A stretch of DNA of 62,699 nt, from the NCBI GenBank assembly GCA_902463265.1, contig CABQEV010000012.1, positions 1-62,699 on the forward strand. Reading direction: 5' to 3'. Source of the stretch: UMGS1889 sp900556055 (GTDB taxonomy: Bacteria; Bacillota; Clostridia; Oscillospirales; Ruminococcaceae). The position numbers and the translations under genes were made by a program. Positions 1-8,742 of this stretch are shown one piece after another (the first letter of the stretch is position 1; each line of letters opens with the position of its first letter). The notes under the pieces were generated by a model. That model did no database searches. It worked only from the letters and a program-made list of their open reading frames with translations, and was not told where the DNA came from.

Positions 1-93
1 TATTACCGGAAGAGATTGGATTTTATCCTGCTTTTAAATGGTGTTTAGTATTAGTATTATACAGAGATTTTTCCGCAGAGCCTTTTCTCCTCT

Positions 94-163
94 GATAAAA
101 ATATGATCCCCTTGGTGAAATTCCCGATTTCAGCTTTTTCGGGTCATACCACAAGGGGATCAT
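94..163 (-). terminator. Intrinsic terminator of the folD operon
   Basis: A 12-bp perfect stem pairs 103-114 with 152-163, with a further CCCGA/TCGGG stem inside. Read on the minus strand it is followed by a short T-rich run (minus ATTTTTATC at 94-102). It lies just past the folD stop. Bases 1-93 show no recognisable gene. Confidence 0.8.
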
Positions 164-187
164 TTCAAATATGTAAATATATTACGA

Positions 188-1042
188 TCACATAAGTCCC
201 GCTTTGATCTTTGCGGAAGTAAGGGTATTACGCATAAGCATAGCAATTGTCATAGGGCCGACACCGCCGGGGACAGGCGTTATGTAGCCTGCCTTTTCGG
301 AACATTCAGCAAAGTTCACATCGCCGCAGAGTTTGCCGTTTTCAAGACGGTTCATTCCCACGTCGATAACAACTGCGCCTTCCTTTATCATGTCGGCAGT
401 AACGAAGTTTGCACGTCCTACTGCTGCTACGAGGATATCAGCACGGCGGCATACCTCAGCAAGATTTTTTGTCTTGGAGTGGCAGATCGTAACTGTGCCG
501 TTCTTATGGAGAAGAAGCATAGCCATGGGCTTGCCGACGATATTGCTTCTGCCGATAACAACACATTCCTTGCCGCTTATATCAACGCCTGTTGACTTGA
601 TAAGCTCCATAACGCCGGCAGGTGTACAGGGGAGAAATGCGAAATCGCCGATCATTATCTTTCCGACATTTACAGGGTGGAATGCATCAACGTCCTTTTC
701 GGGACGGATAGCGTTGATAACAGCCTTTTCATCTATCTGTGAGGGAAGAGGGAGCTGAACAAGTATGCCGTTTACCTTGTCATCGTTATTGAGCTTGTCA
801 ACGAGAGCAAGCAGTTCTTCCTGAGTTGTTTCCTCGGGGAGCGCATACTCAGACGATTCAAAGCCCACCTCTGCGCATGCTTTTTTCTTGTTATTGACAT
901 AAACTCTTGAAGCGGGATTGTTTCCTACGATAACAACTGCAAGACCTATCGAGATGCCCTTAGCCTTGAGTGCATCAGCTTCCTCTCTGACCTCAGCTTT
1001 TACCTTTGCGGATATAGCCTTTCCATCAATTATCTGTGCCAT
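188..1042 (-). CDS. folD: Bifunctional methylenetetrahydrofolate dehydrogenase/cyclohydrolase
   Basis: Cytosolic FolD, which interconverts 5,10-methylene-THF and 10-formyl-THF using NADP+ for one-carbon metabolism. The 284 residues match the usual length. Seen: the YVNNKKK segment with the catalytic lysine near residue 50, QLPLP near 96-100, the GRSNIVGKP nucleotide-binding segment near 164-172 and PGGVGPMT near the C terminus. Three in-frame ATGs occur at 1051, 1048 and 1042. The AGGAG at 1053-1057 is 1, 4 and 10 nt away respectively, so 1042 or 1048 is favoured. The start region overlaps the 3' end of lgt, so the two are translationally coupled. In B. subtilis folD sits between nusB and xseA; here it lies apart from that operon and a Kae1-like gene occupies the slot. 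Confidence 0.97.
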   Translation of the reverse strand: MAQIIDGKAISAKVKAEVREEADALKAKGISIGLAVVIVGNNPASRVYVNNKKKACAEVGFESSEYALPEETTQEELLALVDKLNNDDKVNGILVQLPLPSQIDEKAVINAIRPEKDVDAFHPVNVGKIMIGDFAFLPCTPAGVMELIKSTGVDISGKECVVIGRSNIVGKPMAMLLLHKNGTVTICHSKTKNLAEVCRRADILVAAVGRANFVTADMIKEGAVVIDVGMNRLENGKLCGDVNFAECSEKAGYITPVPGGVGPMTIAMLMRNTLTSAKIKAGLM

Positions 1043-2111
1043 GTTCATCATTCTCCTTTATATTTTCATTAGTTTCAGGCTCGTCGTCAGTGATCCTGTC
1101 CTCCTTGCGGAGAGTTTCCTTTTCTGATTTTTTTGATGCTTTCTTTTCTTTTTCGGCAGCTTCCTTTTTATCCTGTTCCTCTATGAACTTTTTGGATTCT
1201 TCCGTATCCTTATAAAACACATAATCGCCGACACGCTTTATATGGATCCTTATTCCAATGATAAGGCATACCGACAGTACAAAGCAAACACCCGCAACAA
1301 GCTGTGATATTCTGATGTGACCTACCATAAGACTGTCTGTTCTCATTCCTTCGATAAAGAATCGTACAAGTCCGTACCAGCCGAGATACATAAGGAAAAG
1401 CTCGCCATCGAATTTGCGGTGCTTTGAATACAGATGCAGGATCAGAAATCCGAGCAGGCAGAGCGTTGACTCGTATAAAAAGCAGGGCTGAACAGTTTCG
1501 TAAGCGTCAACTGTAACGCCTGTCTGTGCATATATGCTGTCTGCATTTTTCAGAAGATACGATTGAATGCGTCCGCTTGACATTCCGAAAATGCTGTCGG
1601 TATTTGCTCCGAAGCATTCGTGATTGAAAAAGTTGCCCCACCTGCCTATTCCCTGACCGATGAGAAATCCCATGCCTGCGAGGTCGAGAAGGGGAGGAAG
1701 CTTTACCTTGCGTATCTTTGCGGTGATGCAGCCGACTATCAATGCACCGATAAGTCCGCCGTATATCGCAAGTCCGCCGTCTCTTATAGCAAAAATGCTT
1801 TTGAGATCATCCTTATAATCATCCCACATCATGACAACGTAATAAAGTCTTGCGCAGATTATTGCACCGAAAAATCCGGCAAATACGGCATCAAAAGCAC
1901 GGTCGCTGCTGAGTCCGAAAGATCTCATGCGCTTGAAGCAGTAAATAAGCGCAAGGACAAGACCTGTCATTATGATAAGTCCATACCATTTTATGGTAAA
2001 TCCGTCGATAGTCAGCGCATCGCTTACGACATGTATATCAATGCCGAGCTTTGGAAATACGATATTTGACGGTTCAAGCGGTTCCACCTTTGTCAGAAGC
2101 TCATAATTCAT
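1026..2111 (-). CDS. lgt: Prolipoprotein diacylglyceryl transferase
   Basis: Integral membrane enzyme that moves diacylglycerol from phosphatidylglycerol to the lipobox cysteine of prelipoproteins, the step before LspA (encoded at 53006 in this window). Seen: several hydrophobic helices and the Lgt signature GRWGNFFNHE at about residues 156-165. The last ~60 residues are a charged K/E/D-rich tail, probably cytosolic, making it longer (361 aa) than typical Lgt of about 270-290 aa. An in-frame ATG 30 nt upstream (2141) exists, but the ATG at 2111 has AGGAGG 9 nt before it and fits the family N terminus. It overlaps the upstream peptidase gene by 11 bp and the downstream folD start by about 17 bp. 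Confidence 0.95.
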   Translation of the reverse strand: MNYELLTKVEPLEPSNIVFPKLGIDIHVVSDALTIDGFTIKWYGLIIMTGLVLALIYCFKRMRSFGLSSDRAFDAVFAGFFGAIICARLYYVVMMWDDYKDDLKSIFAIRDGGLAIYGGLIGALIVGCITAKIRKVKLPPLLDLAGMGFLIGQGIGRWGNFFNHECFGANTDSIFGMSSGRIQSYLLKNADSIYAQTGVTVDAYETVQPCFLYESTLCLLGFLILHLYSKHRKFDGELFLMYLGWYGLVRFFIEGMRTDSLMVGHIRISQLVAGVCFVLSVCLIIGIRIHIKRVGDYVFYKDTEESKKFIEEQDKKEAAEKEKKASKKSEKETLRKEDRITDDEPETNENIKENDEHGTDN

Positions 2112-3408
2112 CTGATCTTTCCTCCTCAGCTTTAGGTTCAATTATCGAAAGGACTGCATTGTTTGTGTCGATAGAGCAAAGCCTTTTCTGAACATCTTCA
2201 AAAGTCATTTCAGCGATTATTTCTATTTCATCAAACGGAGAAACCCCGTCCATCTGAGAATTCAGCATGAGTGTAGCTGCCGATTCTACGTCATTAAGCT
2301 CACGTATCGCAGATCCGTAGAAGGATTTTTTCAGTGCCTCGAAAGAAGTTTTGTCAAGACCCTCTGTCTTGCATCGCTCGATCTCTGCTGTGATAACATC
2401 ATAGACACGGTGCGGTTCTCTTGATTCGCCGCCGAAAAGCGGGCAGAAATATCCGTCTCCCGTAAATACATCAAATGAGAAGGTCGAGTTGATAAGTCCC
2501 TCGTCATAATATTTGCGGTAGAAATCCGAGCCTTCATATGAGATGAGTGCCAGAACGAGGTCGGTTTCAAGCTCAGCTTTCAGGCGCTCATAACCATCGA
2601 GCGGCTTCATTTTAAATCCGATATAGAAGATAGGTACAGCAACTTCAAGCTTCTGCCTGATTTCCTTTTCACTCACTTCATAAGGCTCTTCATCAAATGC
2701 CGAGATCGGGGATGCAGGATCGTTCGGCTTCAGAAGTCTGTCGCATATCCCGACTATCTTATCCTCATCAACATTTCCCGCAATGCTCAGCACCATATTG
2801 TCAAGGTTATAGAAAGTGTTGTAGCATTTGTAGAGCAGGTCGGCATCTATCGCATTGATAGATTCAACAGTGCCCGGAATATCTATTTTTACGGGGTGGC
2901 TCTTGTACATTGCTGTCAGCATATTCGAAAAAACGCGCCAGCTTGCGTTATCCTCGTACATTTTTATTTCCTGGGCAATTATCCCGCGTTCCTTTTCGAC
3001 ATTTTCTTCCGTGAAATACGGTTCCTGAACGAAGGACAACAGAATTTCCAGAGATTCATAGAAATTATCTGTGCAGGAAAAAAGGTAGCAGGTCTTGTCA
3101 AATGTGGTGTAAGCGTTGCCCGAAGCACCTGTTTTGGCGTACTGCTCGAACACGGGGCAGTCCTCATTCTCAAACAGCTTGTGCTCCAGATAATGCGCAA
3201 TGCCGTTCGGTACGGTCAGAAATTCTTTGTCATCGGGAAGCTTGAATTTTGTGTTCACCGAACCGTATTTTGTTCCGAAAAGGGCATGGAAAGTGCTGTA
3301 GCTTTCCATTTTCCATATCATGATCTCCAGTCCGGTGGAATGTTTCAGCCTTACAAGCTTTTCACCGCAGCGGCTGTTTTCGATCACTTCTCTTTTTACT
3401 ATGCTCAT
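2101..3408 (-). CDS. ymfH: M16 zinc peptidase-like protein, YmfH type (active subunit)
   Basis: Insulinase/mitochondrial processing peptidase family protein of 435 aa. The zinc motif HXXEH is present as HYLEH at residues 72-76, with a plausible third ligand glutamate about 75 residues later (ERGIIAQEIKMYED segment). It has the usual two half-barrel M16 domains. It follows an M16 homologue lacking the zinc motif with a 4-bp ATGA overlap, as in the B. subtilis ymfF-ymfH pair, so a heterodimer of one active and one inactive chain is inferred. Database names link this pair to EF-P modification, but the substrate is not established from sequence. Confidence 0.88.
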   Translation of the reverse strand: MSIVKREVIENSRCGEKLVRLKHSTGLEIMIWKMESYSTFHALFGTKYGSVNTKFKLPDDKEFLTVPNGIAHYLEHKLFENEDCPVFEQYAKTGASGNAYTTFDKTCYLFSCTDNFYESLEILLSFVQEPYFTEENVEKERGIIAQEIKMYEDNASWRVFSNMLTAMYKSHPVKIDIPGTVESINAIDADLLYKCYNTFYNLDNMVLSIAGNVDEDKIVGICDRLLKPNDPASPISAFDEEPYEVSEKEIRQKLEVAVPIFYIGFKMKPLDGYERLKAELETDLVLALISYEGSDFYRKYYDEGLINSTFSFDVFTGDGYFCPLFGGESREPHRVYDVITAEIERCKTEGLDKTSFEALKKSFYGSAIRELNDVESAATLMLNSQMDGVSPFDEIEIIAEMTFEDVQKRLCSIDTNNAVLSIIEPKAEEERSDEL

Positions 3409-4700
3409 TCTTTATCATCATTCCTTTCAGGTGCGCTGTCATCAAGACCTTTCAGGAGATACACTGTATCAAGGGACAGCGATTTTGCGGCATTGATGAT
3501 ATCTTCTGCGGAAACTTTGGCGATCTTTTCACTTTCATCTTCGGGACTGTCGGAAGTGCCTCTCATTATCTGACCGAAGTACCATAATGTTATAGCACGC
3601 GGACTGTCGGAATTGCTTTTCAGCAGATTTTTTATGGACAGCTTTGCATTTTCGATCTCGCTTTCGGAGATATTTCCCGAGCGCATTTCATCTATCTGAT
3701 GCTGTATCTCGTTTCTTGCCGCATCAGTATTTGCGGCATCAACACCGCTGTCAATAAACAATGTTTTCTTTTGGAAATTCGGCGATGATGAGCAGTAATA
3801 GCAAAGGCTCAGCTTTTCGCGGACATTTGCAAAAAGCTTTGATACGGGAGTTCCTCCGAGGACATGGTTCATGAGCCGCATTGCATAGAAATCATCACAG
3901 TTATACTTATATGCCATTATCATTTTGCACTGTATGATATCAAGCTTGTCCTCGGCATATCTGACTTCGGATTTGAGCGGTGAGGGGAGAGCTTTTTCGT
4001 TTTTTATCGGGTGACGCTCAGCGGCTGAAAATGCGGATCGTATCTTTTCTTCGGCATTTTCCGGCGTTTCTCCGCCTGCATAGATTATTTCTATCTCAGC
4101 CGTTTCAAGCAGCTTCAGATACGCCTTGTAAACCGATTCTGGAGTAAGCTTTTTGACATCTTCGACAGTGCCTTTTACCGATACAGCCGATGGCTCATTT
4201 TCGTAGATGATCTCCGATGCACGCTTGAAGGCATAGCTTCGTTTGTCGTTTATTTCTGTAAGTATATCGTCTGTAAGCTCGCTGCATTTCAGTGAAAAAT
4301 CCTTTTCGGGAAATGCACCGTTTTCAAGTGCGGGACGTGTGACGCACTCAAGTATGGTATCTATCAGCCTTTCGGTGATTTTTTCGCCGTTTAATGCATA
4401 TCTGTCGCCAATGGTGCTGCCGCTTATCGAAACGATCTGACTGTCGCCCCGTTTTCCGCAGCTGCCGTAAACAGATGCGCCGTAAAGCTCGGTGAGCATA
4501 CGGTTGAAGTCAGTCTTTGATGGAAAACTTTCGCAGCTTTTGGAAATGATCGTCGGGATAAGTGCATTTGCAGCAGCATTTTCCTTGTTCAGCTGTGTTA
4601 CGAGCATTACCGTAAAAAAGTTTGTTTTATAACGCTTATCAAGTATGACGGAATAATGGATCCCTCCGCCAAGATCTTTTCTTTCATATTTAACAGACAA
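3405..4700 (-). CDS. ymfF: M16 peptidase-like protein, YmfF type (inactive subunit)
   Basis: M16-family protein of 431 aa. At the place where the HXXEH zinc motif should be (about residues 45-60) the sequence is a serine/alanine-rich segment without paired histidines, so it is predicted to be catalytically dead and to pair with the downstream HYLEH-containing protein. The start is a TTG at 4700 preceded by GAGG at 8 nt; no ATG lies nearby in frame. First gene of the minus-strand operon, with a good promoter at 4735-4763. Confidence 0.85.
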   Translation of the reverse strand: MSVKYERKDLGGGIHYSVILDKRYKTNFFTVMLVTQLNKENAAANALIPTIISKSCESFPSKTDFNRMLTELYGASVYGSCGKRGDSQIVSISGSTIGDRYALNGEKITERLIDTILECVTRPALENGAFPEKDFSLKCSELTDDILTEINDKRSYAFKRASEIIYENEPSAVSVKGTVEDVKKLTPESVYKAYLKLLETAEIEIIYAGGETPENAEEKIRSAFSAAERHPIKNEKALPSPLKSEVRYAEDKLDIIQCKMIMAYKYNCDDFYAMRLMNHVLGGTPVSKLFANVREKLSLCYYCSSSPNFQKKTLFIDSGVDAANTDAARNEIQHQIDEMRSGNISESEIENAKLSIKNLLKSNSDSPRAITLWYFGQIMRGTSDSPEDESEKIAKVSAEDIINAAKSLSLDTVYLLKGLDDSAPERNDDKE

Positions 4701-4734
4701 GTAATACGCCTCATTTCATAAAACTATAAAAGAT

Positions 4735-4763
4735 ATTATACCATACTTCAATGCGGATTTCCA
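4735..4763 (-). promoter_or_regulatory. Sigma-A promoter for the ymfF-ymfH-lgt-folD operon
   Basis: On the minus strand: -35 TGGAAA (4758-4763), 17-nt spacer, -10 TATAAT (4735-4740) preceded by TGG (extended -10). Divergent from the alaS promoter. Confidence 0.75.
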
Positions 4764-4940
4764 CTGTTTTTGCAAATTAATTTTGGAAAGGGGATTATGA
4801 CATCGTATCGTTGACGGTTCAGACTGCCATGATATCGGATTTTTCGCAGTTTACACCGATATTTGCTGAATATCAGCCTGTTTTTTTATATTCAAAATCA
4901 AAAATAAAATCAGAATTTATATTAAGTTTTGAAGAAAATA
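4764..4940. other. AT-rich gap between divergent promoters
   Basis: No gene supported. An 83-codon open frame crosses it (from 4811) but has no ribosome site, an AT-driven composition and would run through the alaS promoter. Confidence 0.6.
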
Positions 4941-4968
4941 TTGACTTTTACACGGTTTTTGTTATAAT
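4941..4968 (+). promoter_or_regulatory. Sigma-A promoter of alaS
   Basis: TTGACT (4941-4946), 16-nt spacer, TATAAT (4963-4968). Predicted start near 4975, leaving a leader of about 130 nt before alaS. Confidence 0.8.
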
Positions 4969-4988
4969 ATATAATATGTATGGATTTT

Positions 4989-5088
4989 GGGAAATACTCA
5001 GAGTTTGCAGCAAACTATTTCCCGATAACCCGATCGTATGCCGTTTCGGCGGTGTATCTTAAAATTTATGCGGCAGCTGCATGCCGCA
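4989..5088 (+). promoter_or_regulatory. Structured 5' leader of alaS
   Basis: Three inverted repeats lie between the promoter and the alaS ribosome site. The first is GGGAAATA (4989-4996) pairing TATTTCCC (5016-5023), enclosing GTTTG/CAAAC. The second is a small GCCG-ttt-CGGC. The third is TGCGGCA (5069-5075) pairing TGCCGCA (5082-5088), six nt before GGAG. No T-box signature (AGGGTGGNACCGCG) is present, so this is not a standard T-box. Confidence 0.5.
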
Positions 5089-5107
5089 GTTTTGGAGAGT
5101 TTTATTT

Positions 5108-7741
5108 ATGAAGTGGACAGGACTTAACGAACTCAGAGAAAAATATTTATCATTTTTTGAAAGCAAGGGGCACACACGTCTGCCCAGTTATTCGCTTATC
5201 CCTCATGGTGACAACAGCCTTCTGTTGATAAACAGCGGTATGGCCCCTATGAAGAAGTACTTCCTCGGTCAGGAGACACCCCCGAATGTACGTGTTACAA
5301 CATGCCAGAAGTGTATCAGAACTCCCGATATCGAGCGTGTCGGCATCACAGCACGACACGGCACATATTTCGAGATGCTCGGAAACTTCTCGTTCGGTGA
5401 TTACTTCAAAAACGAAGCTATCGCATGGGCATGGGAATTTCTGACCAAGGTTCTTGAAATACCTGCTGACAGACTTTGGATCACTATTTTTGAGAGCGAT
5501 GATGAGGCAGAGCAGATCTGGGAGCAGAAGATAGGTATCCCTCATGACAGAATAGTTCGTCTCGGAAAAGCAGATAATTTCTGGGAGCACGGAAGCGGTC
5601 CCTGCGGTCCTTGCTCCGAGATCCATTTCGACAGAGGCGAGAAGTACGGTCCGTTCGAGAGCTTTGAGCAGGCAAGCGACTGCGACAGAATAATCGAGAT
5701 CTGGAACCTCGTATTCTCCCAGTTCGACAGCGATGGAAACGGCAACTATGCTCTTATGGAAAAGAAGAACATAGATACAGGTATGGGACTTGAAAGACTT
5801 GCATGCGTTATGCAGGACGTTGACAACCTCTTTGAGGTAGATACAGTTCAGAATATCATGAAGCATATCGCAAAGATCGCAGGCGTTGAATATAAGAAGG
5901 ACGAAAAGACCGATGTTTCACTGAGAGTTATCACCGACCATATCAGAAGCACTACCTTCATGGTGGGCGACGGTGTTACACCTTCCAACGGGGGCAGAGG
6001 TTATGTTCTCCGCCGTCTGCTCAGACGTGCGGCACGTCACGGAAGACTTCTCGGCATCACAAAGCCGTTCCTTTATGAGGTTGCCGACACGGTTATCAAC
6101 GAAAATCTCTCCGCATATCCCGAGCTCGGCGAGAAGCGCGAGATGATAAAGAACGCTATCCGCAGCGAGGAAGAATCCTTTGCAAAGACCATCGACAAGG
6201 GACTTGTTATCCTGAATGAGAAGCTTGATGCTGTTGTTTCTTCGGGCAATAAGGTCCTGAGCGGCGAGGATGTGTTCCTGCTGAGCGATACCTACGGATT
6301 CCCTTATGACCTTACTCTTGAGATTGCAGCTGAAAAGGGTGTAACTCTCGATGAACCCAGATTCCGTGAGCTGCTTGCTGAGCAGAAGAAGAGAGCAAAG
6401 GCTGACCACGCTGCAAAGTCCGGCTCTTCATGGGATGAGGATACTCTTAAGATAGACGTTCCCAAGACTGAATTTATCGGATATACCGATTATATGGATG
6501 CATATGAGTGCAAAGTCCTTGCTGCTTATGTCAACGGCGAATCCGTAAGCATGGTAAATGACGGCGATGAAGCTGTTATCGTGCTTGACAGAACACCGTT
6601 CTATGCTGAGAGCGGCGGACAGGTAGGCGATACCGGCGTTCTGAAGGACGATACAAAGGCATTTGTTGTTTCCGATACAAAGAAGCTTGCAAGCGGACAT
6701 TTCATGCACATGGGCACAGCTGAGGGTGCTATCTCCGTAGGCGACAAGGTTTTCGCTCAAGTAGATACAGAGCGCAGGCTTGCTGTTATGAGAAACCACA
6801 CAGTAGCGCACCTTCTCCAGCACGCACTGAGAAAGGTACTCGGCGATCACGTTCATCAGGCAGGTCAGCTTGTTGACGGAGAAAAGGTTCGTTTTGACTT
6901 CACACATTTCAGTGCAGTTACCCACGAGGAACTTGCTAAGATCGAAAACCTTGTAAATGCCGATATTCTTGCCGCATATCCCGTAACAATGAAGGAAATG
7001 CCTATCGAAGAAGCAAGAAAGCTTGGCGCAATGGCACTCTTCGGAGAGAAGTACGGCAATGTCGTAAGAGTTGTTACAGCGCATGAATCCGTTGAATTCT
7101 GCGGAGGTACACATATCGACAACACAGCAAAGCTCGGACTTTTCAAGATAATTTCCGAAGCATCCGCAGCAGCAGGCGTAAGACGTATTGAAGCTGTAAC
7201 AGGTACAGGCGTTCTTTCCCTGATCGCTGACTATAAGTCTAACCTTGACAGCTCTGCGGCTGCACTGAAGCTTGCCAATGCTTCCGAACTTCCTTCAAAG
7301 TGCGCAGCTGTTATGAATGAGATCAAGGGACTTGAAAAGGAGATCGCTCAGCTGAACAGTGCTGCTGCATCTGCTAAGACTGACAGCCTTGCAGCATCTG
7401 CTGTTGATATAAAGGGCGTTAAGGTAATGACAGGCATTTTTGAGAACACCAAAGCTGATACTCTCAGATCTATGGGCGATCTTGTAAAGGATAAATACTC
7501 CGATGCTGTTGCGGTTCTGGCAGCTGTAAACGGTGAATCTGCTCAGTTCCTCTGCGTGTGCGGCAATGACGCACTTGCTAAGGGTGCTCATGCAGGCAAG
7601 CTTGTTCAGAAGATTTCCGCAGTAACAGGCGGTAAGGGCGGCGGACGTCCCGACAGTGCAATGGCAGGTGCGGGAGATGTTTCCAAGGTATCCGAAGCTG
7701 TAAATGCTGTTAAGAATATTGTTGCTGATTTCTTAGGCTGA
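5108..7741 (+). CDS. alaS: Alanyl-tRNA synthetase
   Basis: Class II synthetase that charges tRNA-Ala, 877 aa, the usual length. Seen: N-terminal catalytic core with the family opening (GLNELREKYLSFFESKGH), the editing domain zinc ligands HTVAH and the CGGTH motif (editing/AlaXp type), and a C-terminal DHHA1 domain ending in the glycine-rich GGKGGGRPDSAMAGAGD stretch. An in-frame ATG at 5081 falls inside the leader hairpin; the ATG at 5108 has GGAG 10 nt upstream and matches family N termini. Followed by a strong terminator. Confidence 0.98.
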   Translation: MKWTGLNELREKYLSFFESKGHTRLPSYSLIPHGDNSLLLINSGMAPMKKYFLGQETPPNVRVTTCQKCIRTPDIERVGITARHGTYFEMLGNFSFGDYFKNEAIAWAWEFLTKVLEIPADRLWITIFESDDEAEQIWEQKIGIPHDRIVRLGKADNFWEHGSGPCGPCSEIHFDRGEKYGPFESFEQASDCDRIIEIWNLVFSQFDSDGNGNYALMEKKNIDTGMGLERLACVMQDVDNLFEVDTVQNIMKHIAKIAGVEYKKDEKTDVSLRVITDHIRSTTFMVGDGVTPSNGGRGYVLRRLLRRAARHGRLLGITKPFLYEVADTVINENLSAYPELGEKREMIKNAIRSEEESFAKTIDKGLVILNEKLDAVVSSGNKVLSGEDVFLLSDTYGFPYDLTLEIAAEKGVTLDEPRFRELLAEQKKRAKADHAAKSGSSWDEDTLKIDVPKTEFIGYTDYMDAYECKVLAAYVNGESVSMVNDGDEAVIVLDRTPFYAESGGQVGDTGVLKDDTKAFVVSDTKKLASGHFMHMGTAEGAISVGDKVFAQVDTERRLAVMRNHTVAHLLQHALRKVLGDHVHQAGQLVDGEKVRFDFTHFSAVTHEELAKIENLVNADILAAYPVTMKEMPIEEARKLGAMALFGEKYGNVVRVVTAHESVEFCGGTHIDNTAKLGLFKIISEASAAAGVRRIEAVTGTGVLSLIADYKSNLDSSAAALKLANASELPSKCAAVMNEIKGLEKEIAQLNSAAASAKTDSLAASAVDIKGVKVMTGIFENTKADTLRSMGDLVKDKYSDAVAVLAAVNGESAQFLCVCGNDALAKGAHAGKLVQKISAVTGGKGGGRPDSAMAGAGDVSKVSEAVNAVKNIVADFLG

Positions 7742-7748
7742 TAAAAGC

Positions 7749-7790
7749 AGTCCGTCGGCATATGCCGAAAAAATGCCGGCGGACTTTCTT
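7749..7790 (+). terminator. Terminator after alaS
   Basis: 12-bp stem with one G-U pair (7749-7760 with 7774-7785), then TTCTTCT. Confidence 0.85.
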
Positions 7791-7817
7791 CTCTATAATT
7801 TGAAAGGAATGAAAAAC

Positions 7818-8159
7818 ATGGAAGACTGTCTTTTTTGTAAGATAATTGCGGGCGAGATCCCAAGCAAAAAGGTTTTCGAGGACGATCAGGTTTATGTTTT
7901 CGAGGATATCGCTCCTGCTGCGCCTATCCACTATCTTGTTATCCCGAAGAAGCATATAAAGAGTGCGGCTGAGATCAATTCCGAAAATTCCGCTGTTGTT
8001 GCTCATATCTTTGAAGTGATCTCAAAGCTTGCTGCCGATCTTAAGCTTGACGATGGCTTCAGAGTTGTCACAAACTGCGGTGACTGTGCAGGTCAGAGTG
8101 TTAAGCATCTGCATTTCCATCTTCTTGCAGGCAGAGAATTTACATGGCCCGCAGGCTGA
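7818..8159 (+). CDS. HIT family nucleotide hydrolase (HinT-like)
   Basis: 113-aa cytosolic histidine-triad protein, probably a purine nucleoside phosphoramidase/AMP-lysine hydrolase. Seen: the opening CLFCKIIAGEIPSKKV and the active-site triad HLHFHLL near the C terminus. Start: AAAGGA at 7803-7808 is 9 nt before the ATG at 7818; the ATG at 7809 abuts the ribosome site and is less likely. It lies 28 nt past the alaS terminator and is followed after 20 nt by a phosphoribosyltransferase. Confidence 0.95.
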   Translation: MEDCLFCKIIAGEIPSKKVFEDDQVYVFEDIAPAAPIHYLVIPKKHIKSAAEINSENSAVVAHIFEVISKLAADLKLDDGFRVVTNCGDCAGQSVKHLHFHLLAGREFTWPAG

Positions 8160-8179
8160 TCACGGAGGAATAATGTAGT

Positions 8180-8722
8180 ATGGAAAACAAATATTATGAA
8201 ATGACGATCGCAGGCTGCAAAAGAAGGCTGCCCCTCTGTGCTGTAAATGATACGCTGGATATTGCTGCATTTATAATGTTTTCGGATGTTGAGATAACTG
8301 TTGCATCGGCAAAGGCTCTGGCTGAAAAGGCTCCTGAATGCGATGTTATCATCACAGCAGAGTGTAAAGGTATTCCGCTTGCATATGAGATGGCAAAGCA
8401 GATGGGCATACCATATGTTGTTGCAAGAAAATCAACAAAGCTCTATATGATCAATCCTGTATGTGTAAAGGTGAAGTCCATTACAACTGCGGCAGAGCAG
8501 ACACTTTACATTTCCGAGAGCGAAGCAGAGATGATGAAGGGTAAGAGAGTTCTTATTGCCGATGACGTAATAAGCACAGGTGAGAGTCTTGCTGCTATCG
8601 AAAAGCTTGTCGAAAGTGCTGAAGGAAATATTGCAGGAAGATGTGCAGTGCTCGCAGAAGGCGATGCTGCTGAAAGAAATGATATTTTCTATCTGGAGAA
8701 GCTGCCGCTTTTCTTTAAGTAA
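8180..8722 (+). CDS. Phosphoribosyltransferase family protein (adenine PRTase-like)
   Basis: 180-aa type I PRTase. The PRPP-binding signature is clear at about residues 118-131 (RVLIADDVISTGES), and an upstream segment CDVIITAECKGIPLAYEMA resembles the APRT/xanthine PRTase substrate loop. It probably transfers a purine base to PRPP; the exact base is not decided by sequence. Its ribosome site GGAGG (8164-8168) is 11 nt from the start, with an ATG-TAG start-stop pair (8173-8178) lying between. Confidence 0.85.
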   Translation: MENKYYEMTIAGCKRRLPLCAVNDTLDIAAFIMFSDVEITVASAKALAEKAPECDVIITAECKGIPLAYEMAKQMGIPYVVARKSTKLYMINPVCVKVKSITTAAEQTLYISESEAEMMKGKRVLIADDVISTGESLAAIEKLVESAEGNIAGRCAVLAEGDAAERNDIFYLEKLPLFFK

Positions 8723-8742
8723 TTTTTTCGGAGGAATAAAAA

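Noticed and set aside
1620..2069. Plus-strand frame opposite lgt
   Set aside because: Shadow of lgt; no ribosome site or recognisable domain.
4811..5062. 83-codon open frame upstream of alaS
   Set aside because: No ribosome site and it spans the alaS promoter and leader hairpins.
4976..5107. T-box riboswitch before alaS
   Set aside because: The conserved antiterminator sequence and terminator are both absent.
5150..5866. Long open frame on the minus strand inside alaS
   Set aside because: Antisense shadow of a strongly coding gene; protein shows no family resemblance, no ribosome site. The same holds for 6428-7114 and other antisense frames in alaS.
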